Shown here piece after piece: positions 24,596 to 39,130 of a stretch of 64,000 nucleotides of DNA. A model generated the notes under the pieces. It was not told the origin of the DNA, ran no database searches, and saw only the letters and a list, made by a program, of their open reading frames with translations. The position numbers were made by a program, and so were the translations under genes. Each line of letters starts with the position of its first letter. Within the stretch, counting starts at the first letter, position 1. Location: contig CM041084.1 in assembly GCA_023079485.1 (NCBI GenBank), positions 18,194,609 to 18,258,608 on the forward strand, in the 5' to 3' direction. Source of the DNA: Archilochus colubris (lineage: Eukaryota; Chordata; Aves; Apodiformes; Trochilidae).

Positions 24596-26560
24596 CCGGC
24601 CCGGGCGGCGGAGGGGGCGCGGAGCCGCCCGGGCTCGCCCCGGTGCCGCGGCAGCTGGCGGGGGCAGCTGGTGGCGGCCAGACCGTGCCCGTGGCACCGG
24701 AGGGACCGAGCCCGGGGATCCTCGTCACCTCTGGCGGAGGTGGCACGGAGAAAAGTGCTGCCGTTCCGCCGCTTCGCGCTGACCTTCCGTGGCACGGAGG
24801 AGGCGACGGCCGCACGCCACGGCGGCGGGGAAGCCGGGAGGCCCGCGAGCTTCTCGCCTCCCCGAGGCGATGCCCTCCTCCGGCAAGGCCGCTTGCGGCC
24901 TTTCCGCGGCCGCCGTTGTCCTGCCCGACGCGCCCGCGGCTCCGCGGCAGCGGCAGGGGAAGAAGTCCCTTTCCCTGCTGAATTACATGTCTTTCGCGCT
25001 TTACCCGTTACCGACTTTTTTTTTTTTTTTTTTTTTTCCTTTAGCCCACGTTATCACTTTTAAATAAATAAATAAAAAAATATCCAGTCCCCGAAACCGT
25101 CGAGATCCAAAGTTTCCCTAGTCTCCATCGGACTGGAGCAGCTTTTCTATTCTCCTGCTCGAACTCCTCTGATGAGAGGAAGGGAGTAAAGGAGCATAGC
25201 TGGAAAAATTCTTGCTGCCAGAATCCTCTTGCATTTCTTGAATTAATAAAACACAAAGCAGCCGTGGCTTGGAGCTCTCGGAGAGGGGCAACGACATTGA
25301 ACTGAGGAAGGAGGAGATCGGCAGCCCTTTGGATGAGAAAGCAGATTTCTCTTGAGGCATCCTCTCGGTAGAGACAGGCAGAAAACATGAAAAAGAAACT
25401 GTTTATAGTAAAATAAAGGAAATCCGTTTCAAGTACCCGGACTAGAAACAAGAACGTTAAAAATTAACAGCGGAAACAGGAAACACTTATCTGAGTAAAC
25501 ATTGTCTCGGAATTTCACCGTATTAAATTTGGGAGAGCGCAAGGTGCTCGCCAGGGTCGCCGCCGCCGGCCTCCCCCTGCCGTACCTGGCGGCGGGGACC
25601 GGGGCTGGACACCGGAGACGAGCACGGAGAGATAACCCGGTCATCCTGAACAGAATTGGTGGCAAAGATCGGAACTGCAAGAGTTCCTGCGTGCTGAGAG
25701 ATGAACCGTCCAGCAGTGATGCTGGGAAGGCAGGAGCCCAGCTCCCTACCAGAGGGGGGAAGGGACAGGAGGTCCGGAGCAGCGGCGAAGAATTAAAGAG
25801 GCAGAGGTGGACGGGAGGAGGCTTAGCCCCGGTACCGAATCCCGGGGAGGATTTGTTCTGCTCGCTCTTTGAAAATCCCCAGCGAAACGGCTGAGTGCTT
25901 GGGCAGCGGCACGACGGAATAGGTGACAAGCGGTGCGTCCTCGGCAGACGCCGGGGAATGAGGCCAGAGGTATCACTTCGGCTGGAAGAACCCGGCGCTC
26001 GCTCTGACTCCGCCTTCGAGTTTCGGTGCCCCTCTTAATTATCGGAAAAATCACAGAACGTCTCGGCGGATTAAAGTTCTCCGGAGCTCCCTCCGACGTT
26101 GTCCGGGCGCCGGCGCCGCGGCAAGACCCGTCCTGCGCTCCCCTCTCTCGCCCACCGGACGGTACCACGGTACCTATTTTCGGGAGTTCCTCGGCTGTGC
26201 CCGCCTGCCGGCACGGGCCTGCTGAACGGCAGCGGCGCGGGTTGTTTTGAGTAATGCTCGGTGCTGGAGGACAAACATCTCCTCTTAACAAGCTCGTCAT
26301 GCTCCTTTTCTTTCCCTTGCTGCATATTTCTGTATTCCTTCCCCCTGTCTTCTCTAGAAGCCTGTGGAGCGCTTCATTCTCCCTCTCCCTCGTTTTGCCC
26401 GGGGCTGGCTCGTTACCGCTTATCCCCCATTCCGGCCGGGCACAAAAGCGCTGCTTGGAGCTGCAGGCAGCTGAACCAGGGCGGAAAATTTGGTCGGACG
26501 AAGACAGAAACCCATCGTTTTCCAGCGGGCGCCGACCGCCCCTGCCTCTACCTTTGATCA

Positions 26561-27750
26561 CATCGCTTGTTGAACAAACTCAGAAAAACTCAGTGGACTT
26601 CGTCTTTATGTCTCGATCTAAGTGCAAAGTCGGATAATGAAAAGATTCTTATTACACATACAGAGATTTCTTCTACAATAGGGAGCATACATTTCCATAC
26701 ATTTGTAAGGAAACCCCTTCGTTATGTAGCTGCGAAGCAAAATACTGAAACCCGGGAAGCTGACATAGCAGCTTCGCAAGTAGAACATCAAGATGGTATC
26801 TTTGATCGTCCTCTCAATTGTGCTTAGCAATATATACGCATCGCAGTGCCATCTGCCTAGGGCCAGCAGCAAAACAAAAGTTTCACATGGCAGCACAAAC
26901 ATCTTCGGTGGCTTCTGCGGCTCGTCAGGAGACCTACTGAAAACGTTTGTTCTTTTTCAGACGGGAGATGTCAAATTGGGAGATGTCGTAAGTGTTGCAA
27001 GAGCTTAATAAACCTCGAAGGGTTTCCAGGATCCAGCTCCTGTTTCAATTGCTTTATGCTTCACGGACACTCTACAAAGACCGAGAATAGCTCTGTTTTG
27101 ATGCTAAAAGTTGTCGTTATCAGCTAGTTCCAGTATAAGTAGGTGCCATTTGATCAGTGTGATAACGTACAACCCTCTGCTGCAGGGTCAGTGCTGCTCT
27201 TCGGATGAATTAATTCAGCCAGTACCGTGTGATTAACCTGTGTAGTTGAGGGGATCATTCCAAGATAGACACTCTGTCGCATGGAGAGTTATCTTTACAT
27301 TAAAATGTACTTAGTTCCACTGAGGCTATAAAAAGTAACGCAGAGCAGCACAGGCAGAACCTGGCTCTCTCCATCACAAAAATTCTGTTCTTCCTTTCCC
27401 AGACAGGGCATCTTTACAGGAGCTAAGTTTGAGCAGACAGGAGATGTAACCTGTGGGTGCCTGCGAATGTGAGAATACACGATCTGCTGAATTTCAAGAA
27501 CATCATGGAGTCAAATGAAGAACAGCAAATATTTTCAAGGCATGCAACCAAAATAAATCATGGTGATTTCTAGATTGTTTTGGTTTGTTTTTGTAGGGGG
27601 TTTTCTTGTGTGTGTGTGGTTTTGTTTGTTTGGTTGTTAGCACTATGCTGTTCTGTTCACTGAAAACTTTTGCACACCCAGAAACACTTCCATTGAGAAC
27701 AATATGTCTGTCTTTTACCTTTAACATCACATTATCAACAGAAGTTATTT
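26561..27750. other. intergenic sequence between the GC-rich block and the BMI1 3' end
   Basis: Ordinary AT-rich sequence. I see no gene, RNA or transposon here. Confidence 0.65.
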
Positions 27751-27774
27751 GCTACTTTTCAACGAATTCTCCCT

Positions 27775-27780
27775 TTTATT
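27775..27780 (-). terminator. candidate BMI1 poly(A) signal AATAAA
   Basis: Canonical hexamer on the minus strand about 1.83 kb past the BMI1 stop, with a T/G-rich element just downstream. The alternative is ATTAAA at 28008..28013. Confidence 0.5.
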
Positions 27781-28711
27781 TTTTTGTTTCTTTGACCAGC
27801 TATAAATGCAAGTTATTTGTGTGTATAAAACTGAAGTTTTTACTGTTGAAATTGAACTGTACACATTTACTACAGGAAAAAAGTATGAACCCTTGTTTAA
27901 CAAGACATTATACATGAACAAGCAGTAACCTTGTGGAGGATTTGCAATCACCTGGTCTATAAAAACAAGCCGGACAAGTAACAGCAATTTATATGCAAAA
28001 GTAATGATTTAATGACTATAAGCAAGACAAAGCAATAGAATTGTGCTTCTTTTGCAGACTGGAGACAATGAAATGTTTAACTACAATTTTCCCGTACAAA
28101 CATGAAACAATATCCATATAGAATAAACACCCTCACAAATGAATAACTGATGGGTGATGAACACACACGAAGTTCGACCAAAGCAAAGCACAAACTGAAA
28201 AGTGTTCCAGGCTGTTCATATTTTATGGTGGAAAAGTTCCTTCTACTGACAAAAATAATACCTTTAGAAGCCTCTAATAAAATGCACCTATTGGTAGGCC
28301 ATCAAAGAGGAGGCATTCTCCATAATTTACTGGAAATATTAAAGTACCTGTTAAATTTTAATGAAGTTAGTACTGTACCATATACATACACATTAAATCA
28401 AATTTAGATAAAATGCCTTCATCCAGCTACTTGCTGGCTTCTCAAAATTTATACCAAATAGTTGATGGCTTCTATAATGATTCTATGTGCTTTTAAAAAC
28501 ACAGTCCCACCACACCAAATAATAAAAAGGTAATCAAACAGGTCACAGATTTCCATGTTCCTTAACTTTTTTTTTCCTTCACTGCATCACTTCAACATTT
28601 GCAAAAGTAAAAAAAATCACTTGGGAAAAAAAAAAAACAGACAAAGCCAGTAAAATCCTTTTAAGATTGCCAATTGCCTCCAGGTTATCAGAGACTTGAA
28701 TGTGCTTTCCC

Positions 28712-28718
28712 AATACTG
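28712..28718 (-). promoter_or_regulatory. miR-200b/c/429 seed match in BMI1 3' UTR
   Basis: CAGTATT on the transcript strand, a 7-mer match to the AAUACUG seed. A second copy lies at 28870..28876. BMI1 is a known miR-200 family target in mammals. Confidence 0.5.
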
Positions 28719-28869
28719 TAGCTCTCACACGCAAAGTGTTTCTTGCAGTATGAGCAAAGCTCAAACAGGTGGCATCTGCAAGGGTCGAACCAGTTTAGAA
28801 ATTTAACAACCATATCATGAGTGCATGAAACACAATATTTTCTTTATAGTATTTATAAATATATCATAC

Positions 28870-28876
28870 AATACTG
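28870..28876 (-). promoter_or_regulatory. miR-200b/c/429 seed match in BMI1 3' UTR (second)
   Basis: CAGTATT on the transcript strand, 158 nt upstream in the mRNA of the other copy. Confidence 0.5.
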
Positions 28877-29108
28877 TTTCCTGTTATGTCATATACCAAT
28901 ATGGCATTGTACAATAAGCATAATGCCATCTGATTCTTACAAAAGCGAATCATTTAAACAAGTCAGTAAATAAAACGGTAATACCCGCTTTTAGGCATAC
29001 AGATTGTAAAACTGAAGTTTACTTTTCTTTTGATCGGTTCTGCGCAGCAACAGAGGAGTAAAAGATGCAACATAAGAATCAAAATGGCTAATACGCAAAA
29101 ATTGTTAT

Positions 29109-29116
29109 TCACAGTG
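29109..29116 (-). promoter_or_regulatory. miR-128 8-mer seed match in BMI1 3' UTR
   Basis: The transcript strand reads CACTGTGA, a full 8-mer match for the miR-128 seed (CACAGUG plus A opposite position 1). BMI1 is an established miR-128 target in mammals. Confidence 0.5.
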
Positions 29117-29606
29117 ACATGGCTACATATATGCATTATTCTATGCATATTCTTTTCCTTTTGTTGGATTTCAAGATGAAAAAGCACTTGCTTTCTACAG
29201 ATTCACAAAACAGCATAAGAACAATAACAATCAAAGAGAACGCAATGGAGGAATTAGTCTGGATTAACAAACTACTTCCCCGGATTTGTATTGACTTCAG
29301 GAGTCCAGATGATGGGGACTGAAACAATGCCGCATCACTCAGAACAGGTGAAGGTGTAACTTTTGTTTGCTTCCCAGTCCTCAGAAAACAATTTACATTT
29401 CAATCTTGCGTTTCCATTAACGTCCATCCTGAATGTCACCTAGTCCTTTTATAGCCAAGTTCAGTGTCACTACAAAAGAAAGCAATTTGGACGATAGTCA
29501 CATGGATTAGCATCTATAAAGCTGTAATGGCATGGAGAGATCTATATAAAGGAGGGGCAGGGAAGGAGGGGGCGGTAGGAGAGGGGTTGGTTGCCTGGTT
29601 GGCTTG

Positions 29607-33354
<3,748 letters not shown>

Positions 33355-33953
33355 TCAGCGAGGGCGAAAGCGGCGGCGTCCCAGGTGCCGAGACCCGGCG
33401 CGTCCCCTTTCCCCGAGCGGTCGCATCCCCCGGCGCAGGGGACGATAAAGGGCGGAAGGCGGCGGCGGCGGCGCGGGGCCGGGTGGCGGGCGAGGGCCGG
33501 TCCCGAGGCCGGCGGGGCGTCCCCGCACCTCACCGTACCGGGCCGGCTTGGGCGCAGCCCCGCGGAGGCGCGGTCGCTCCGCGGCACCCACCGCGCCGCT
33601 CCCCGGCGGGCACGGGTTGTCCCCGCGGCGCAGCGGGGCACCGGCCGGCTCAGGCTCCCCGGGAGGCTCGGAGGCGATGCGGCGGGGCGGAGGGGAGCTC
33701 CGGGGGGGGAGACGGCTGGGCACCGGGCTGCCGGCGAGCAGCACAAAGGGGAACCAGCGCCTCCCGGTGCGGCTGCCCTGGCATTTCCGGAGAGCGGGGA
33801 GGGGCGGTGGGGGGAGGGACAGGAGGGGGGGGGGACACACGCACCTCGGAGCGGGGCCGGGCACCGGGGCGCCGGGGCCGGCCCGCGAGGGGGGTCCGGG
33901 CGGCTGCCGCTGCTGCTCGGTGCCGATCCGGATCTGCTCCGCTCTCCGAGGGG

Positions 33954-33967
33954 GTTGCTATAGCAAC
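33954..33967. promoter_or_regulatory. perfect RFX palindrome
   Basis: GTTGCTATAGCAAC is a 14-bp perfect inverted repeat matching the full RFX dimer site (GTTGCY-RGCAAC). It lies in the CpG island of BMI1 intron 1, about 650 bp upstream of the BMI1 start codon. Confidence 0.7.
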
Positions 33968-34500
33968 TTACACTTACACTTGGCATCCTGCCACCGCTGG
34001 GAACACACGAGAGCCGGGCGGGGGGGCGGCCGAGGGGGTAGGGGGGGGCGGGCCGGGCCGAGCCGAGCCGGGCCAGGGGGTGGGACGCGGGGCCCGGGGG
34101 TTGGCGGAGGGGGTGGAGGAGCCCGCGGGGGTCTGGGAGACCGGTTGCGAGGGGAGGGGAGGGAAAGGGGAGGGCGAGGAGGGGGAGGGGGGGCAGCCCG
34201 GGCTGTGTCGGGGTGCCGCAGCCATCGGGGTGTCGGGGAGCAGCGGGGACGACCCGAGCTTTGGGGTCTCAGCCCGGCGGAGGCGAGCGCCAGAGGCTCC
34301 TCCCGAGACTCGGCCATTTCGGATCCTCTCAGGGGCCTCTCTCCACGTCGACTCGGTGCGAGAAGCTGGTCTGAGATCGCTCTCTCCCCCCCCCGCTCAC
34401 TCCCTCCCTTCGCCGAGCCGCGTCGTGCTCCCGGGGACCGAGCCCGCCGCACTGCCGGCGGGGTGCCGAGCTCCCGCTCCACGCCACCGACATCCCCTCT

Positions 34501-34611
34501 CCCCAGTTTTCCCCTTTCCTCCTTTCTCTCCTTATTTTCTTTCTCTCTTCTCCCTCCCGCCCTCCCCCCCAACTTTTTCTCTCTCTCTTTCCTTCCCCCC
34601 TTCTTTAGACT
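34501..34611 (+). repeat. polypyrimidine tract
   Basis: About 110 bp of nearly pure C/T on the plus strand (A or G at only a few positions), in BMI1 intron 1. It ends in TTCTTTAG|ACTC and so also looks like a plus-strand splice acceptor. Simple-sequence DNA is the simplest reading. Confidence 0.75.
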
Positions 34612-37600
34612 CTCGTCTGAAAAGCCTCCCGCGGATGAAGAGAGCGCGGCGCAAAGTTTTGCAAAAGGTAGAAAGAGATTTGCAGCATCAGTGTAAAGTA
34701 TTTGGACGGGAGAAAACAACTCTTTGGATCCTTTTACAAACCCCCTTTTCAGCAATAAAGCACACCGACGGTGGGGGGAAAAGCTCAAACCGACTTTAAA
34801 CGGTACATTAGTGACAGCATGCGGAGGACCATGTGACCAGATCATTCCTAAAGCTAAATCAACACCTTGTCAACACAATGCAGCGACAAGAGTGAAAAAC
34901 AAATGTCATTTTCACAGTCTGAAACCCATAAATCCCCTTCGGATGCACTGGCACCAACGTTAGAGGCACACATACAATTTTAAATGAGAGGGAATAAGAA
35001 GTAAAGGGGAAAGCACGCCGGGTAAGAAAACTCCGTCAGCCACAACTGCAAAGTAAATTATTTTCTGTCAACCAGATCCTGAAAAATGTAACGTAACAAC
35101 GTTGCCCCGATGCAAGCTGTTCATTTCCCCATGTCAGTGTTCCCAGCACACTAGCTCCTCTCCTTGGTCCCCACTCTTCCCGAGTCAAAGCTTGCAAGCC
35201 ACCTCTCACTGCAGCACCGTGCAAGCTGGAGAAGCCTCAAGATGCTAGGTTCTCCCCAACCACCCACAAACTTAGGTATCAGGCAGAGAGAAAAAAGAAA
35301 AAAACAAAAAACTAAAACCAAACAACACACCAAGCTTTCTACCAAGCTTTCTAAAAGCTTTTAATTTCGGCCAGACCGCCCAGGACAGGGGTACAATATT
35401 CCTCAAGAACCGTGCACAGCGCCAACGAGCGACCCTCGCTAGGAAACTTCTCTTGCTGCTGCAGGAGAAACCTTGAGTGAACAGTAGATAAAACTCCCCA
35501 GCTTCAACCTAAAGCCGACCAGCACACAGAAGAGCAGAGTGTAAGAAGCACTCCAGCCAGACCAGGTCCCTAAAGCTGTTCCTAGCCCTGTATGGAAAAG
35601 CAAGATCCCCACTGCATTATAATGCGGTTTAAATGTCGCTTCCAGGGTCCCTGACCCTCAGCTTCTTACTTTTAAACTGATACCGAGGGTTTGCTTTGCC
35701 CAGAAAAGGCAAAGCCTGGGCTCCTGCTCTCCTCTCAGAAGAGTCCAGCGCCCTGAAGTCGGCGTCTATTGAGGTCACTTTAGGTTCTAAAACATGGGCA
35801 GACCGCCTTCACGGTTCTGTGTTTTATTTGTTCAAGCAACTACCTTATAATTCATAAAAATCTGAACAAAAAAACTCAGGAGTGACCGAGGTCACGCAAG
35901 TCGGCTGACCGAGAATTCCTTCCCAGCCCTGACAGATCGGGACAAACCTTCCAAGACATTAACGCGTTTATTTCACGCAGGCGTAGCCCCTTCCTACATG
36001 GAGGAGGGTTAAATTCAACCGTGAAACCTGTTTTGTAGAAGCAACTCCTAAACGCGGGTTATTTATTGCCCAAAGTTAGCACAGTTTCAACGTGCTATGA
36101 GCTACCTTTGAAATTGGTGGCTTTCTCCTTAGAGCTGAGCCAGGTGCCTAACTTCTCCCCAAAAGGCACCCGGACGGGCACAGACATGCGGGTATGCACC
36201 ACGAACGCAGCACATTTTACTAAAGCAGCCGGAGCTTATTATTTTGGTAAGAGGGAAACCCTTTCAGATTTTTTTTCTGCTTGTGCTGATAACATGTCGA
36301 ATACCAACACTTCACACAGTCAACACAAATAGCCTCTTAACCAGGACAATATATATTTACACACTGACACACAAAACAACTAAACATAAAATATACGGAG
36401 ATAATACTCGCTGGAAGTAAACAATGCCAGACAACTGATTATTTAGAGGCCTTAAACGGGTTATGTCAAAATGAAGAAAAACAGAAGTGCATTCTCCTGC
36501 TAAGAACCAGCTCCATTAATAAAAATCTATAAAGGCAATAAGCTACCAAACTCTTGCTCGGCAGATAGCAGAAAATACATAAATCCATACATACATTAAA
36601 AAAATAGAAGCATCACTCGGGTAGGTTTGTGTACTTTGCACCCACCTCCTCTCGGAAAACTATCTCACCAGGAATAAATCAGCCGTCATTCTACATCTTC
36701 ACCCATTATCAGACAGAGCCACTCTTACTGGCCAGCCTGTTATTCCTCTTTCTCTTAAGAATGGTCACATATGTTTTAAAGGAGGGATGGTGCTGCTTCT
36801 CTCAGAGAAAGCACACGGAGCTCAAATATCTCTGCCCAGTTCGCTGCAGCGAGAAAAGACCTTAATATTGCCAACAGAGTGCAAGAGGACCCAAACCCCT
36901 TAAATTGCCTCCTGGAACTAGTTGAAGGACACGATCTGTCTACTTAAAAAATATACCAAAATGTTAATTTTGCACTTTCTAAGTGATCAGGTAGGTGAAG
37001 CCTTCGTGTCTCTGGCAAACTGCAGCACAAGCCTTTCTCAGTTTCTGGGACGTACTGAACAGAGTCACTCAGAGTAGTTTTCAAAATCTCCCTGGTGTTT
37101 GGGAGAGTCCCCTAAATCAAGTTGTTCTGACCACTACAGACTACGCAAAAAAATCATTTGAACACCAAGCTTGAAAATGGACACACACATACAGGTTTTC
37201 CTCAACTTTTCTGGAGAGTGGTAGAGTGAATCAAAGTTTCTAGAGGCTGAAAAGTGGCTACTTCACTTTCACAGAAATGCGATTTTTTTCCTTATTTGTA
37301 CCTGATTATTTGAAAATATTTACAGTAACCAGAGAAACATGCCAAGTTATATATTGCCAAGGCCACACAATGACAAAAACATACAGCAGCAAATTTCCAG
37401 TGCTGCCCATAAGCAGCATGAGGAGCCCACTCGTGACACCTTTAAGATCTGACCAAGGATTTAATGTAAATTTACTCTACCCGGGGACAGGAGAAAAAGA
37501 AAAAAACCACCAACAACAAAAAACAGAGAAAAGAAATTCAACCCCCCCCACACGTCCCACAGACACACCACCTTTGCTCTGAAGACTCCAGCAACCCGCA

Positions 37601-38433
37601 CGCCTAAACTCCCCAAGATCGCAGCCAAACTGCTATCCTTAGCCCCCCAAAAAGTCACGTCTCGGTGCTGGTCACCCCTTTCCTCTCCCAGGAGGCACAA
37701 CCCCCCCAAACTTTAGCATTTAGAGCAGAAATGTAAGAGGAGACATTGCAAACAACTGGGAACCGCCATCTTACAAGCCATCCAATTTCACACAAGTACT
37801 TGTCCAACTTAAGTTAATAACATTTTCTGCTGGGTGCCCCGACGCCTAACAACCCCTCCAGGAGGATCGCTACCCCCCGCTGGCTCTATCTCTATAAAAT
37901 GGGTGCGTTATCTGGCATTTTAACCTCCCCCAGACACATTTCTTTCGGGGAAGACTGAAATCACTTGACCCAGGCAGCTCCAGATTTCACGAACATCCCT
38001 GTTTAATCAAAATCTCCCTTTAAACAAAGGGCGCTCAGGCCGGGCTGGCAGCAGGGTCTGGAAATATAAATATTCTTCTCGGGGGCCATGTGCACAGAAA
38101 GGTTTTAGGGGGCGTCTGGAGAAAGAAAGGAACTAAAATTTGCAAATGTGGGTGCGTAACGCGAGCGAGTGCACAGGCGGCTGCTGCTGCTGCTGCGTGT
38201 CTATATGTGTGTGTGTGTGGCTGGAGCAGCCTGTCAGCGCTTTTCCCATACGGAGAGCTCGGGGGACACCTAGGCTCCCCTTTGCAGCCCCCAAACCGGC
38301 CGAAAACCGCCTCCGAGCCCCCTTCGCCCCCCGCCCTTGGTAAGGCGACACCTCGCTTCATACGTACCCGGAAAACGGAGCCGGTGGGTGATGATCGGAG
38401 CGGCCAAAAAAGACAATGAAAGTTAAAAGTCGT

Positions 38434-38466
38434 TCAGCAGAAAATGAATGTGAGCCAAGCGGCCAT
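38434..38466 (-). CDS. BMI1 upstream ORF 2 (10 codons)
   Basis: ATG in a strong context (AAGATGG, A at -3 and G at +4) encodes MAAWLTFIFC then TGA. No further ATG lies between this stop and the BMI1 start in the spliced leader, so reinitiation or leaky scanning would be needed. The same bases form a YY1-type motif (CAAGATGGCC), so conservation could reflect DNA rather than peptide. Confidence 0.4.
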   Translation of the reverse strand: MAAWLTFIFC

Positions 38467-38495
38467 CTTGAAATGAACTGCAGACGCTGTCAATT

Positions 38496-38511
38496 GCAAT
38501 AAGCTTATTGC
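38496..38511. promoter_or_regulatory. 16-bp perfect palindrome in BMI1 exon 1
   Basis: GCAATAAGCTTATTGC equals its own reverse complement. It touches CAATTG on one side and a GCC repeat on the other. It could bind a dimeric factor or form a small hairpin in the mRNA leader. Confidence 0.75.
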
Positions 38512-38537
38512 CGCCGCCGCCGCTGCGCTCCGCTCAT
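38505..38537 (-). CDS. BMI1 upstream ORF 1 (10 codons)
   Basis: ATG in the context AAAATGA (A at -3) encodes MSGAQRRRRQ then TAA, the stop falling inside the 16-bp palindrome. It is translated only if transcription starts to the right of 38537. It would reduce initiation at the BMI1 ATG if used. Inference only. Confidence 0.35.
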   Translation of the reverse strand: MSGAQRRRRQ

Positions 38538-38820
38538 TTTAGTTACAAAACACCCGGGTTTCCTCCTCTCGTCCACCGGCCCTTCTCGCTCCCTCGCTCT
38601 CCCTCCGAGTTCGCCGCCCGGGCGGCTCAGGCGCTGGGAGCGCAAAGTCTCCCCGGTCCGGATGGGTGCTCTCTCCACCAGCCCATTGTCTCTCCCTCTG
38701 CCCCCCGCTCCGCCTCGCGGCCTCGCTCGCGTTCCTTTTTTTATTATTATGATGATTATTACGAGTATTATTGTTGTTGTTATTTCATAGTTGGTGGCGG
38801 GGACCCGGGGAGGGAAGGAG

Positions 38821-38842
38821 GGCGGGCGGGCGGGCGGGCGGG
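38821..38842 (+). repeat. (GGGC)n microsatellite
   Basis: About five GGGC units in the BMI1 promoter CpG island. Confidence 0.9.
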
Positions 38843-38935
38843 AGGAGGGCGGAGGAGGGAAGAATGCAACGCTGAAGGCACACAGTGGAAACTGACACCG
38901 TCCCCAAAATGGCTCGGAGTTCGCCCGCCCCGCCA

Positions 38936-38947
38936 GCGTCACGTGGG
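38936..38947 (+). promoter_or_regulatory. E-box (GCGTCACGTGGG) in BMI1 promoter
   Basis: A CACGTG core with the same 12-bp context as the E-box upstream of COMMD3 (44160..44171, opposite strand). MYC/MAX and USF bind such sites, and MYC control of BMI1 through a promoter E-box is reported in mammals. Confidence 0.55.
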
Positions 38948-39039
38948 GCGCCTCATTCCTTAAGGGCGGCCTGGGAATTAGCGGCGCTGCCGCCGGGGCC
39001 CGGCAGCCTCCCCGTGACCCAATCCCGCACCCCGGCCGC

Positions 39040-39130
39040 CTCCTCCCCCTCCGCCCCCGCCTCCCCCCCTCCCCTCCCCCGTCCACCGCCCCCTCCCCTC
39101 TTCCTCCTCCCTCCCCTCCCCCCTGCCCTG
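39040..39130 (+). repeat. C-rich polypyrimidine tract upstream of BMI1
   Basis: Repeated CCCCTCC-type words with very few purines. The BMI1 sense strand therefore carries many GGG runs with quadruplex or triplex potential, 500-600 bp upstream of exon 1. Confidence 0.7.

Larger units (their letters stand above)
22180..26560. promoter_or_regulatory. large GC-rich/CpG block without a recognised gene
   Basis: Between SPAG6 and the BMI1 3' end, CpG-rich segments occur at about 22.2-23.2, 23.6-25.0 and 25.5-26.6 kb, broken by a T/G-rich tract (23.21-23.53 kb) and a 22-base T run near 25.02 kb. The richest part (24.3-25.0 kb) carries an NRF1 site and a YY1-type motif typical of broad TATA-less promoters. 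No protein family was recognised in any frame, so a non-coding RNA promoter or a regulatory island is the likely content. Confidence 0.6.
27755..29606 (-). other. BMI1: BMI1 3' untranslated region (3' limit approximate)
   Basis: This is the AT-rich continuation of the last BMI1 exon. Two possible poly(A) signals are seen on the minus strand: ATTAAA at 28008..28013 and AATAAA at 27775..27780, the latter followed by a T/G-rich stretch (words TGTTG and TGTGATGTT). The longer form gives a 3' UTR of about 1.85 kb, close to that of mammalian BMI1 as I remember it. It holds two CAGTATT and one CACTGTGA microRNA seed matches (see findings). Confidence 0.7.
38368..38540 (-). other. BMI1: BMI1 non-coding exon 1 (5' UTR; upstream end not determined)
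   Basis: The minus strand here carries a sequence I recognise as the conserved vertebrate BMI1 leader: the palindrome GCAATAAGCTTATTGC, then CAATTGACAGCG, CAAGATGGCCGCTTGG, and CTGAACGACTTTTAACTTTC. It ends at a donor, TTTTCCGG|GTACGTA. From memory the human BMI1 leader has these words in the same order and a junction at the same place. The 5' end is unknown and may extend well to the right. Two short upstream ORFs lie within it. Confidence 0.8.

Noticed and set aside
25016..25037. Run of 22 T as the poly-A tail of a minus-strand retrocopy
   Set aside because: The sequence upstream of the would-be tail on the minus strand resembles no transcript and has no poly(A) signal; a plain homopolymer is more likely.
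33958..34845. 295-codon minus-strand frame upstream of BMI1 exon 2, considered as an N-terminal extension
   Set aside because: BMI1 begins at the conserved MHRTTRIK with an acceptor 22 bases before the ATG, and a better first exon with conserved leader words is at 38.4-38.5 kb.
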